Positions 34,301 to 43,268 of a DNA stretch of 64,000 nucleotides are shown here, one piece after another. The notes under the pieces are model-generated. The model was not told the DNA's origin, made no database searches, and saw nothing but the letters and a program-made list of their open reading frames with translations. The DNA is from Tetragonia tetragonoides (lineage: Eukaryota > Streptophyta > Magnoliopsida > Caryophyllales > Aizoaceae), in the NCBI GenBank assembly GCA_038025085.1, contig CM076142.1, positions 2,827,501-2,891,500 of the forward strand, read 5' to 3'. The translations under genes were made by a program, and so were the position numbers. How positions within the stretch are numbered: the stretch's first letter is position 1; every line of letters begins with the position of its first letter.

Positions 34301-37300
34301 CCGAGGTCTTCTAGGGTTATGAGAGACCCCCTGGAGAAGTTTGGGCAAAAATGACACCCGGCCCCCAGAAGTCGAAAACGAAGGCTATAATCCACGTTCT
34401 TTGGGCTTCCGGGAGGCCCCAGAACGAGGGTGGATATTTTTGATCCACGTCGCAAAAAACAATCGGGACATAGGAGGCCCTCGGGGTCGCTTATCCGATC
34501 CCTGATAGGGTTGGAAGTTGGAAGGCGTTTTACTGAACACTGGTGTAAGAGTTGGAACATCGAAGACATGGGTGATATTAATTTTCGGGGATCTGGAAGA
34601 CCTTCCAGGGGAACCGATCGTCCTCTTGGGTCATGATAGATCCCCTGGAAAAGTTTGGGCGAAAATGATACCCGGGCTCTGGAAAGCTAAAAGCGAAGGT
34701 TATAATCCACGTTTCTTGAGCTTCCCAGAGGCCCCGAAATGAAGGTGTATATTTTTGCACCACATCGCGCGGAACACCTCTAAGGGGACATGGGAGGCCC
34801 TTGGGGTCGCTTATCTAGACTTTGATATACTTGGAAGGGCATTTTACGGGACACTGATGTAAGAGTCGGTACCCCAAAGGCATGGGGGATATCAAAGTTC
34901 AGGGATCCGGATGACCCTCCCGGGGCACCAAGGGTCCTCTGGGGTCATGGTAGACCCTCCGAAAAAGTTTGGGCAAAAATACACCCGAGCCCCAGGAAAC
35001 CGAAAATGAAGGCTATATAATCCACGTTTTTTGGGCTTTCGGGAAACATAGGAATGAAGGTGGATATTTCCGTACCACATCGCACGGGTCACCGTTAGTG
35101 AACATAAGAGGCCCTCGGGTTCTGTTATCGACTCCCTGATAGGCTTGTAAGGGCTTTTCTAAACCAATGCAAGGGTCGGAACACCGAGTGCATGGGTGAT
35201 ATCAAAGTTTGGGGTTTCGGATGATACCAATGGTCCTCTAGGGACATGATAGACCCCCCGGAGAAGTTTGGGCAAAAATGACACCGAGCCCTGGAAAGAT
35301 GAAAACGAAGGTTATAATCCACGTTTTTTGTGCTTCCCCGAGGCACCAAAACGAAGGTGTATATTTTCGCACCATATCGCACGGAAAACCCTTAAGGGAC
35401 ATGGGAGGCCCTTCAAGTCGCTTATTTAGTTCCTGATAGGCTTGGAAAGCCATTTAACAGGACACTGGTGTAAGAGTCGGAACCCAGAAGGCATGAGTGA
35501 TATTGAAGTTCGGGGATCTGGATGTCCCTCCCGGGGCGCCGAGGGTCTTCTAGGGTCATGGTAGATCTTCCAAAAAAGTTTGGGCTAAAATGACACCTGA
35601 GCCCCGGGAAGCCAAAAACGAAGGTTATAATCCACGTTTATTGGGCTTTCGGGAGGCCCCAGAATGAAGGTGGATATTTTTGCACCACATCGCACGCAAC
35701 ACCCTTAGGGAACATAAGAGGCCCCTAGGGTCCGTTATCGGGTCCCTGATAGGCTTGTAAGGGCATGTTTAGGGAACACCAATGTAAGGGTCGGAACATC
35801 GAGGGCATGGATGATATCGAGGTTCAGGGATCCGGATGACCCTCTCGAAGCACCGAGGGTTATCAATGGTCGTGATAAACCCCCCGGAGAAGTTTGGGGA
35901 AAAATGATACCCTGGCTCCCGGAAGCCGAAAACGAAGGCATCCACGTTTTTTGCGCTTCCGGGAGCCCGCGGAACGATGGTGGATATTTCCGCACCATAG
36001 CCCCTTAGGGTGTCCCGCCCAATTTGGTGTAAAAATAATAACATTCGTTTCAGGTCCTTTAGAAGCCCTAAAAACGTGGCTTATTTAGCCTTCTGTTTTC
36101 GATCTCGAAACAGCTTTGGGGGCTCTCTTGTGACCCAAGAGGATCATTCGGGCCCCTGGTAGGCCATTTAGATCTCCGAAGTTCGTACTCACCTATGATT
36201 TCGGTGTTTTGACCCTTTAAAGCGACTGTCAAGTCAAACGACTGTCCCAGCCTAGTAGGGACGCAATATCCGATAACTGGTTACCTCGATATCTCCTAGT
36301 GTTGTCACGCAATTTTGTGGGAAAATCAATACTTCTGTTTCGAGGCCTCTGGAAGCCAAAAAAACGTGGATTAGCCTTCATTTTTTAGTTTCTCAGAGCA
36401 CGCTTTAGTTTTTTGTTTAAACTTCTTAAGTGTGAGAGGATCCCCAATGTGGTTAGGCCATTCGAATCTCCAATTTTCGAAATCACCAATGATTTCGGTA
36501 TTTCAACGCTTTAAACTAGGTGACCAGTTAAACAACCGTCCGATCCTAGTATGGATCCGCTAACCAACCACGGGGTCCACTGATATCCCCTATGGGTGTC
36601 CTATGCGATTTGGTGTGAAAATCACAACTTTCGTTCGGAGACCTCTAGAAACCCAAAAACGTGGATTATAGTCTTCAATTTTCGGCTTCCCGGAGGCCGG
36701 TTGAGATTTTTTTTCCCAAACATCTTCGAGGGGTCTATTGTGACCCAAGAGGATCCCCCATGCCCCCGGTTGGCCAATCGGATTCCGAACATCGTTTTTA
36801 CCCATGATTCCCGTTTTTCAACCTCTTTAAAGTGGGTGACCAGTCAAACAACCATCCAAGCCTAGTAAGACCTAATAACCAACAACGGGGTCCTCCGATA
36901 TCTCCAAGGGGTGTCACACTCGATTTGGTTAGAAAATCACAGTTTTCGTTCGGGGCCTCTAGAAGCCCAAAAAACGTGGATTATATATCCTTTAATTTTC
37001 TAGTTCTCGGGTTTGGTTAAGTTTTCCCCCTAAATTTCTTGAAAGGGTATGTTATGACCCAAGAGCAAGAGCAAAGAAAGCCCCCTGTGCCCTCGCTAGG
37101 CGAACTCGGTCTCCTAACTTCGTATCACCTATGATTTTGGTGTTTCAACCCTTTAAACTGGGTGTCATGTCAAACAGTCATCCAATCATAGTAGGGACCC
37201 GATAATCGCCCACGGGGTCCTTCGATATGCTCAAGGGGCGTCCCACGCGATTTGGTGCGAAAATCACAACTTTCATTCCGGGGCCTCTAGAAGCCCAAAA

Positions 37301-39702
37301 AACGTGGATTATAACCTTCAATTTTCGGTTTCCCAGAGCGCGGTTGAGATTTTATTCCAAACATCTTCGAGGGGTCTATTGTGACCCAATAGGCTCTCCA
37401 GTGCCCCTGGTAGGCCATTCGGATCTTTGAACTTTGTATTACCCATGATTTCGGTATTTTGATCTCTTTAAAGTGGGTGGCCAGTCAAACGACCGTCCAA
37501 GCCTAGTAGGGACGCGATAACCGATCACGAGGTCCTCCGATATTCCCTAGGGGTCTCCCCCGCGATTTGGTGCAAAATTCACCACTTCCGTTCCAAGGCC
37601 TCTGGAAGCCCAAAAAAGGTGGATTATAATCTTTAATTTTCGGATTCACGAGGCACGTTTGAGATTTTTGCCCAAACTTCTTCGAGGGGTCTATTGTGAC
37701 CCAAGTTGATCCCCCGTACCTCTGGTGGGTCCTTCTGGATCTCCGATTTTCGTATTCATCAATGATTTTAGTATTGAACCCTTTGAATTGGGTGATCACT
37801 CAAACGGTCGTCCAATCCTATTAGGGACCCGATACCCAACCACGGGGTCCACTGATATCCCCTAGGGGCGTCCTGTGCGATTTGGTGTGAAAATCACAAC
37901 TTTCATTATGAGGCCTCTAGAAGCCCAAAAAACGTGGATTAGCCTTCAATTTTCTGCTTCCCGAAGTGTGGTTGAGATTTTTGCCAAAACATCTTTGGGG
38001 AGTCTATTGTGAGCCAAGAGGATCCCTTGTGCTCCAATAGGCCATTTTGATCTCCGCACATAGTAATCACCCATGATTTCGATTTTTTAATCCTTGAAAG
38101 GGGATGATCAGTCAAACGGTCGTCCAAGCCTAGTAGGGGACCGAATAACCGATACCGGGGTCCTCCGATATCCCCGAGTGGTGTCCAGCTCGATTTTGGT
38201 GTAAAAATGACTACTTACATTCCAGGGCATCTAGAAGTCCAAAAAAGTGGATTATAGCTCTCAATTGTCGGTTTACCGATATCGGTTGAGATTTTTGCTT
38301 AAACTTTATCAAGGATCTATTGTAACTGAAGAATATAGGATTACCTCCGATGCCCCAAGAAAACCATCCGGGGCCTTAAATTTCGAAGTCACTCATGTAT
38401 TCGGTGTTTTGGCCCTTATTGTGGGTTTCTAAGAGAGACCCGATAACCGAAGCCGGAGATTCCCATGTTCCCTAGGGGTGTCCCTTGCGAAATGGCTCGA
38501 AAATAAAAACTTTGGAATTACTCTGTCAGCTAATGACAGATATGTGCGGCTTATGTGGTTGTTTCCCAAGTGTACTAGGAACATATCAATCAGTTTTCTG
38601 CTAATGTCTTCTCTATCAATAATGGTGATGATAACTTCAGTTTGTAGCACAGTAGTTGGTTGTTGCGTAAGTGTGACTTGAACTCTTGGCTGTAATTTAA
38701 CAAATGGCTTCATGGAACTAGCAATATACGCAGAAAGAAAGGCTTAGTTATGTTTTCGGTGTGGTTTTTCAGAAAGATGATCTTAGTTGTGTTGAGAATG
38801 TGATGTTTCTTCTTATCAAAATAATATTTGATTTAACTATGGATTTTTCAGTACTTGAAATGGTTGGGGCAGGAATGTGTAAAAGTATCCATCTTTTGCC
38901 CCTTGAACTGTACAAGTTCAGACTTGTGTGGGTTGAGGATTGTAGAAAGTTCTGTTTCAAACATTTTTAGGGTGGAAACTTTTGCTTAGTGTGAAACAAA
39001 TTAGCCAATAGACTAATTTTTCAGGGTTAGGCTTTACTGAATTATGTGAATAAACATCTTTCAGGAGATTCACATGTCCCCTAGGGGTGTCCCGTGCGAA
39101 ATGTCGCGGAAATAAAAACTTGGAATTACTGTCAGCTAATGACAGATATGTGCAGCTTATGTGGTTGTTTCCCAAGTGTACTAGAACAGATCAATCAGTT
39201 TTCTGCTAATGTCTTTTCTAGTCAACAATGATGGTGATAACTTCAGTTTGTAGCACAGTAATTGGTTGTTTAAGTGTGTCTTGGACTCTTGGTGGTAAAC
39301 TGGTAATTCAACATATGGTTTCATGAATTGCTGATTGAATGGAACTAGCAATATACCCTGAAAGAAAGGCTTAGTCATGTTTTTGGTGTGGTTTTTCATA
39401 AAGATGGTCTTAGTTGTGTTGACAATGTGATGTTTCTTCTAATCTAAACCATATTTGATTTTATTGCTTGTTACAGATTCACAGCCATAACTCAGCTGTC
39501 ACACCATGGTATGCTATATGTCCCTTTAGGATATACATTTGGAGATGGCATGTTTGAAATGAATGAGGTGAAAGGTGGCTCTTCTTATGGCGCTGGGACT
39601 TTTGCAGGCGATGGATCTCGTCAACCTACTAAGCTTGAATTCCAGCAAGCATTTTACCAGGGTAAGTATGTTGCGGAAGTTGCAAAGAAACTCAAGAAAT
39701 AG
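25320..39702 (+). CDS. FQR1: NAD(P)H:quinone oxidoreductase (WrbA/FQR1-like), frameshifted, with giant intron
   Basis: Flavodoxin-like FMN enzyme that reduces quinones by two electrons with NAD(P)H. Exons: 25320-25345 (MSTTKVYTV), 25513-25606 (FYSLYGHVE, the FMN phosphate loop), 26022-26288 ([27 protein letters not shown]), 39477-39702 ([40 protein letters not shown], end KKLKK). The phases of exon 3 and 4 fit only if one extra base in exon 3, near 26251-26253 (AGTAACTGG where AGTACTGG would give [13 protein letters not shown]), is discounted; then 203 aa result, the family length. As written the frame breaks there. Intron 3 (26289-39476, 13.2 kb) contains the tandem-repeat blocks and several insertions. 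Either a recent pseudogene or a sequence error. Confidence 0.85.
27300..29962 (-). repeat. ~310 bp tandem repeat block 1 (orientation A)
   Basis: About 8 monomers, marked by GTCTATTGTGACCCAAGAGG starting near 27873, 28173, 28488, 28797, 29098, 29408 and 29700, spacing 293-315 bp. Each contains CCCCTAGGGGTGTCCCG, AAAAACGTGGATTATAGCC and ATAACCGACCACGGGGTCC. The strand is set arbitrarily as the complement of block 2. Frames inside are short, unconserved and occur in several phases, so no protein is claimed. It lies in intron 3 of the quinone reductase gene. Confidence 0.9.
27369..27419 (-). mobile_element. 51 bp 5'-truncated LINE/SINE tail with 20 bp target duplication
   Basis: CTAGGGATGTCCCGTGCGAA is present exactly at 27349-27368 and 27420-27439. 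Between them lie CAA repeats and CCCAGTAAATGTCCTGCCGA, which in reverse complement equal the terminal ACCCCGCC...ACTGGG(TTG)n of the LINE at 1-1757. It is thus an extremely short retro-insertion, minus strand, in the first tandem-repeat monomer. Confidence 0.9.
29963..30093. other. Junction spacer with CCCATGTCCC-type short repeats
   Basis: Between block 1 and the inverted block 2 lies unrelated DNA. It includes a run of variants of CCCATGTCCC (about 30007-30090: CCCATGTCCCATCTC, TCCCATGTCCCAGCG, CCCATATCCCATGTC). Confidence 0.6.
30094..36000 (+). repeat. ~312 bp tandem repeat block 2 (inverted orientation)
   Basis: Seventeen monomers, tracked by GTTTGGGCAAAAATGACACC: 30221, 31269, 31580, 31893, 32178, 32490, 32801, 33093, 33404, 33711, 34024, 34339, 34652, 34967, 35265, 35579, 35891. 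Most spacings are 307-315, a few 285-298. The first gap of 1048 equals one monomer (312) plus a 728 bp hAT element and its 8 bp duplication. The sequence is the reverse complement of block 1 and 3 monomers. Recurring monomer subtypes suggest higher-order units of about four. Confidence 0.92.
30510..31237. mobile_element. Non-autonomous hAT element
   Basis: Ends are CAGTGTTTTGAAAACCAGAT and, in reverse complement, CAATGTTTTGAAAACCGGAC. An exact 8 bp duplication CCTCTAGG lies at 30502-30509 and 31238-31245. Both features are hallmarks of hAT elements. The interior is rich in CCGGTT/AACCGG words near both ends and AT-rich in the middle, without a transposase. It is inserted in a tandem-repeat monomer of block 2. 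Confidence 0.92.
36001..38510 (-). repeat. ~310 bp tandem repeat block 3 (orientation A)
   Basis: About eight monomers in the same orientation as block 1, with TATTGTGACCC-type markers near 36122, 36428, 36731, 37046, 37373, 37686, 38001 and 38312. The inversion point abuts block 2 directly at about 36000 (GCACCATAG next to CCCCTTAGGGTGTCCC). The last monomers are more diverged, with AT-richer units. Confidence 0.88.
38453..39465 (+). repeat. Intronic direct duplication (~390 bp copies, 610 bp apart)
   Basis: 38453-38845 and 39064-39460 match in order: GGAGATTC, the repeat piece CCTAGGGGTGTCCC, GAATTACT, CAGCTAATGACAGATATGTG, GTTGTTTCCCAAGTGTACTA, AATCAGTTTTCTGCTAATGT, GTTTGTAGCACAGTA, ACTAGCAATATAC, AGAAAGGCTTAGT and GTGATGTTTCTTCT. 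They lie at the 3' end of the giant intron just before the last exon. Both copies include one partial tandem-repeat monomer. Confidence 0.85.
38885..39030 (+). repeat. Dispersed repeat, copy 1
   Basis: CTTGAACTGTACAAGTTCAG, GTGGGTTG, CTGTTTCAAACA, AGGGTGGAAACTTTTGC and AAACAAATTAGCCAATAG recur in the same order at 47990-48160 inside an intron of the CBM20 gene. Family not recognised. Confidence 0.6.
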
Positions 39703-40545
39703 GCTGTTTTGGGTGACAATGACATGCCCATTGTATATATTCAACATGAAGAAATACACCGTATATATGTCAGAGAAAATGATCTTACCTTATAACCTGA
39801 GCTCATCATATTTGATACAAAGTTGTCTAAAGTTGCCATTAGCCTGCTAGTTGAGCAATCTATGTATATGTGCGCCCAAGTGCAATTTTCCAAATCGGAT
39901 GTAAGATACACTTGAAACTCGAAGTACCAACACTAAAGTGTTGCATTAGTAAATACTCACGTCACAAGGTTATTGAAATTACATTTACGTAGTCCTATTG
40001 TTACAACTTACACATATGTGCCATAATCTAAATAAATGAAACAATTGTTTCCCCTTTTAAACGAATAGGAGCATGAACTCTCAACACACTTGGTGCTAGA
40101 CTCCTTTGGCCTGGGCAAGGTCCTGGGATCGAATATGGCCATACGCCTCCAACTTAAAAAAGGGAGATTGGTTAGCGTCTCATTACTCGGGTTTACCCCT
40201 ATAAAAAATCACACAAAATTGTTAAAATGTAGGATGGGTCACTATGTTTGTGATCAGAACTCGACTTCAAAATCAGTTGAATTACAGAAATGGGATGAAG
40301 CATAATATGAGCTTCTTGACTCCATATTCGATCTAAGTACACATTGCTTTCTCTCTTTCCTTTTTTCTTCTGTCCCTATTGCTTGACACATTCATGGCTT
40401 TATCTCCACTATCCACTACATGAATATCACAAGAAGCTCCATATATAATGGGTTACTATGTTTAAAAATATGGATCTTTTGTTTCATTATAATCTCATAC
40501 AATTTTTTGTGATAAACCTTCTACCGTCACATAATCAAAAAAAAA
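39703..40545. other. 3' flank of quinone reductase with possible SINE
   Basis: 3' UTR and spacer. At about 40075-40215 a stretch CCTGGGCAAGGTCCTGGGAT followed by CGAATATGGCC resembles a tRNA-type box B region of a SINE, but no target duplication or tail could be fixed, so this is only a suggestion. Confidence 0.35.
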
Positions 40546-41301
40546 AGAAACTCATGAAGGGTGACACATTTCGTTCGGATACTGCTAATTTCATGGTTCG
40601 AAAATGCAGAAACTTAGTGAGAGATCCAAGTTGGGAAGTTAAAATCACGCACTGTTATAAAGAGGTTAATAGAGCGACGGATTGGCTCGCAAAACCTGGA
40701 TGTGATCAAGCAGAACAAATTTGCTACTTTGATAGGCCCATTCCGAGCTTAATTCTATCATTTATCAAGATGTAATAGGGATGGCATGAGCATGACCACC
40801 TTGTGTTATTGTTAGTTTTTTTTTTTTTTGAGGAAAGTATTATTGTTTGTTAATTTGGGATAGGGGTGGTCACGGGCCGGTCCATTTCGTTCGTGGGCCG
40901 TGCTTCACCGTAACTCAGCACTGACCCGCATGGATGGGCACCAGTCTGTGCCGGGCCGTCCACCAGGGCCTGGCATGGGTTAACTAGCTTTGCCCCGTGT
41001 GGATGTATTTTAAGGAGGAGGAAGGAGAGATAATGGGGATTGGGGAGTTGCTGCCATTGTTGGAGATTTGGGAATGTATTTTGAGGAGGAGGAATAAGAG
41101 ATAATGGATTTTGGAGACGAGGAAAGAGGAAAGTTGTACCCGGGCTTTTTTCGTGGCAAGATCGAGCTTGTACTAGTAGTTAGTGGACCATTGCATTGCC
41201 GGGCCCGGGCCGGTCCATGTGCGCTTGATCCAAGCCCGGCCCAGTGACCAACTCTAATTTGGGGCTTAGCCCCTCTTTATCAAAAAAAAAAAAAAAAAAA
41301 A
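40546..41301 (+). mobile_element. 5'-truncated L1 LINE remnant (RNase H end and poly(A))
   Basis: The frame 40549-40775 contains FMVRKCRNLVRDPSWEVKIT, HCYKEVNRATDWLAKPG and a PSLILSF tail, matching the C-terminal RNase H-like end of plant L1 polyproteins. The 3' UTR, interrupted by a hAT element (40860-41255), ends with GGGGCTTAGCCCCTCTTTATC and about 20 A (to 41301). Sequences like ATAATCAAAAAA before and TAAATCAAAAAA after it may be a target duplication, but low complexity makes this uncertain. Confidence 0.7.
40860..41255. mobile_element. hAT-like non-autonomous element in L1 3' UTR
   Basis: AATTTGGG at 40852-40859 and 41256-41263 is an exact 8 bp duplication. The ends ATAGGGGTGGTCACGGGCCG and AGAGTTGGTCACTGGGCCGG (reverse complement of the right end) are imperfect terminal inverted repeats of about 20 bp, of the TAGxGxTGG hAT type. 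The interior repeats ATGTATTTTAAGGAGGAGGA-like units twice. It splits the L1 3' UTR, so it is younger than the L1. Confidence 0.8.
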
Positions 41302-41538
41302 CATACGTAAATCAAAAAAGGAAATTGGAATCATATACTATTCAAGAAAAATGGTTACCCGCTACGACTAAACTTCTAATCTCTCTCCCCCAGCAAACAA
41401 AACCCCCTGTCAAGTCCAACTCATACCAAAACACCAGGCAGCAGATCACAATAACAAAACCCCTCCTCTCTCTCTCTCTCTCTCTCTCATTTCTCTCAAT
41501 TTCTCTCTCCTCAATTCATCATCTCCATTCTCTTTCCA
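41302..41538 (+). promoter_or_regulatory. Promoter/leader of PH1-like gene
   Basis: Short upstream region between the L1 poly(A) and the start codon. It includes a (CT)n tract at about 41463-41490 in the inferred 5' UTR. The L1 insertion ends only about 240 bp upstream of the ATG. Confidence 0.45.
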
Positions 41539-41970
41539 ATGGACGCACTATGGCGAGCCATAGGTTCAGGCCCAAACCCAGAAGACTACGCAAACCTAGA
41601 CTTCTGGTCAAACCCAGAACGAGTAGGGTGGCTAACCAAGCAAGGCGAGTACATCAAGACCTGGAGACGCCGTTGGTTCGTTCTCAAACAAGGCAAACTC
41701 TTATGGTTCAAAGACTCAACCGTCACCCGCACCTCTGTTCCACGTGGCGTCATCCCAGTGGGCCGTTGTCTCACCGTCAAAGGAGCTGAAGATGTTCTTA
41801 ATAAACCCTTTGCTTTTGAGATCTCTACTGGTGGTGGTTGTACCATGTTCTTCATTGCTGATTCTGATAAGGAGAAAGAAGAGTGGATTAATTCTATTGG
41901 AAGGTCTATTGTTCAACATTCTAGATCGGTTACTGATTCTGAGATTGTTGATTATGATAATCGCCGTTGA
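41539..41970 (+). CDS. PH1: PH domain protein (PH1-like)
   Basis: A single-exon 143-residue protein, the size of plant PH1 proteins. A short N-terminus (DALWRAIGSGPNPEDYANLD) is followed by the pleckstrin homology domain at about residues 28-125: RVGWLTKQGEYIKTWRRRWF, VLKQGKLLWFKD, PRGVIPVGRCLTVKGAEDVL, and the C-terminal helix KEKEEWINSIGRSIVQ with the invariant Trp. The basic KTWRRRWF strand is the usual phosphoinositide-contact region. Ends in SVTDSEIVDYDNRR. Probably binds phosphoinositides at endosomal or plasma membranes (family inference). The ATG at 41539 is the first in frame after the CT-rich leader. A longer frame in another phase is a shadow. Confidence 0.95.
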   Translation: MDALWRAIGSGPNPEDYANLDFWSNPERVGWLTKQGEYIKTWRRRWFVLKQGKLLWFKDSTVTRTSVPRGVIPVGRCLTVKGAEDVLNKPFAFEISTGGGCTMFFIADSDKEKEEWINSIGRSIVQHSRSVTDSEIVDYDNRR

Positions 41971-43268
41971 TTTTTAATTTTTTAGGGTTTTTGATGATTT
42001 CGATTTCAATTTCGACTTTTTCTCTCTCCTATTCTGTCTTTTCTTTTTTGGTTTTGTGTGACTATGTAGTATGTACTACTAATTTCGATGGTGAATTGTA
42101 AATTATATTTCTGGATAACAAAAATTGAGTATCTTGATTATTCCGTGATCATGAGTTTAGCAGTTCAGTTACTGTGAATTTGTTTGAATTTTTTGATTAT
42201 CCGATCTTTTTGTGATTTGGGTAGCTAATTATATATCTGGATAAAAAAAAATTGAGCATCTTTAATTTGATCTTCTAATGTAGAATTTGCAAGTTTGTTC
42301 TGTGGGTTCATGATCGGGAATAGCAATTTAGTATGTTATGGTTTCTTTTTGGAGGTATGATTTTAGGGTTTATAAGTTTTGATGATGCTGTATGTATTTT
42401 ATGAAGATTTTTAGACTTTGAATCTTGTTGATGAATGGAGAAGATTGAAGGGTATAGATTTTTATTTTTTGATTAAGAAAGGATGTGACTGGTTTGAAAG
42501 AAAGTTTCAATGCATATATTGACGAATATTTTCTGTGGCTGAGGGATGAGGGGATCTATTCTATTGTTTCTATGTCGTGAAGAGCATAAACTGAAGATCA
42601 TGCAATCTGGGATTATGAGATATGTGATATGAGAGGTTCTGAACTGATGAATGGTGATCATATCTAAGTATTATGACATGAAGATACCAGTCAGAGTTCT
42701 ATACGATACGATTTTCATCATCGTATAAAACGATGATTGTGTATTAGTTTTTGGTGAAGCTTAAAGCATGGTGTGGAAGAAGATGATGGTGTATTACTGC
42801 TGATTATTGAAAAACAAGGATTTGGTATTTTGGTACTTGAAGACAGTGTTTTCATGGCAAGAAGATGATATCCATGCATATGATCTTGTCTCTCCTGGTG
42901 CAAGGAAAGATTATTGGAGGCTATGAAAGTAATATGCCTACATGTATGTTAACTGAGTACTACTTATTCTAACTTCTAGTCCCTTAGGGGCAAGTGAAAC
43001 TATTACTGAAACATAATTACAGAAGAAGACTGAATGAGTGCATTGTATGTGATAAATTAAGGACCTGCTTAATTATTTCAGAAGAACTATGTCGGTTATA
43101 TACTCATCCGACAAGTACAAAATCTTAGTTCTGCTGTTAGCACCTCTCGGTAGGTAGCAGTTGTTGCTTGAACTAGGTTACCGAGTGATTAGTAACCTAC
43201 TATGGAGTACACATTAAGGATGGATCCTAGAAATTTGCTGCTTACACTAACATTTATGTTATCAGCAG
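41971..43268. other. Convergent intergenic region PH1 / receptor kinase
   Basis: 3' UTRs of two converging genes and AT-rich spacer. No additional gene or transposon recognised. Confidence 0.5.

Noticed and set aside
27300..38510. Tandem array as CRISPR
   Set aside because: The whole ~312 bp unit repeats with gradual divergence and no short repeat/unique spacer pattern; the context is a plant gene intron.
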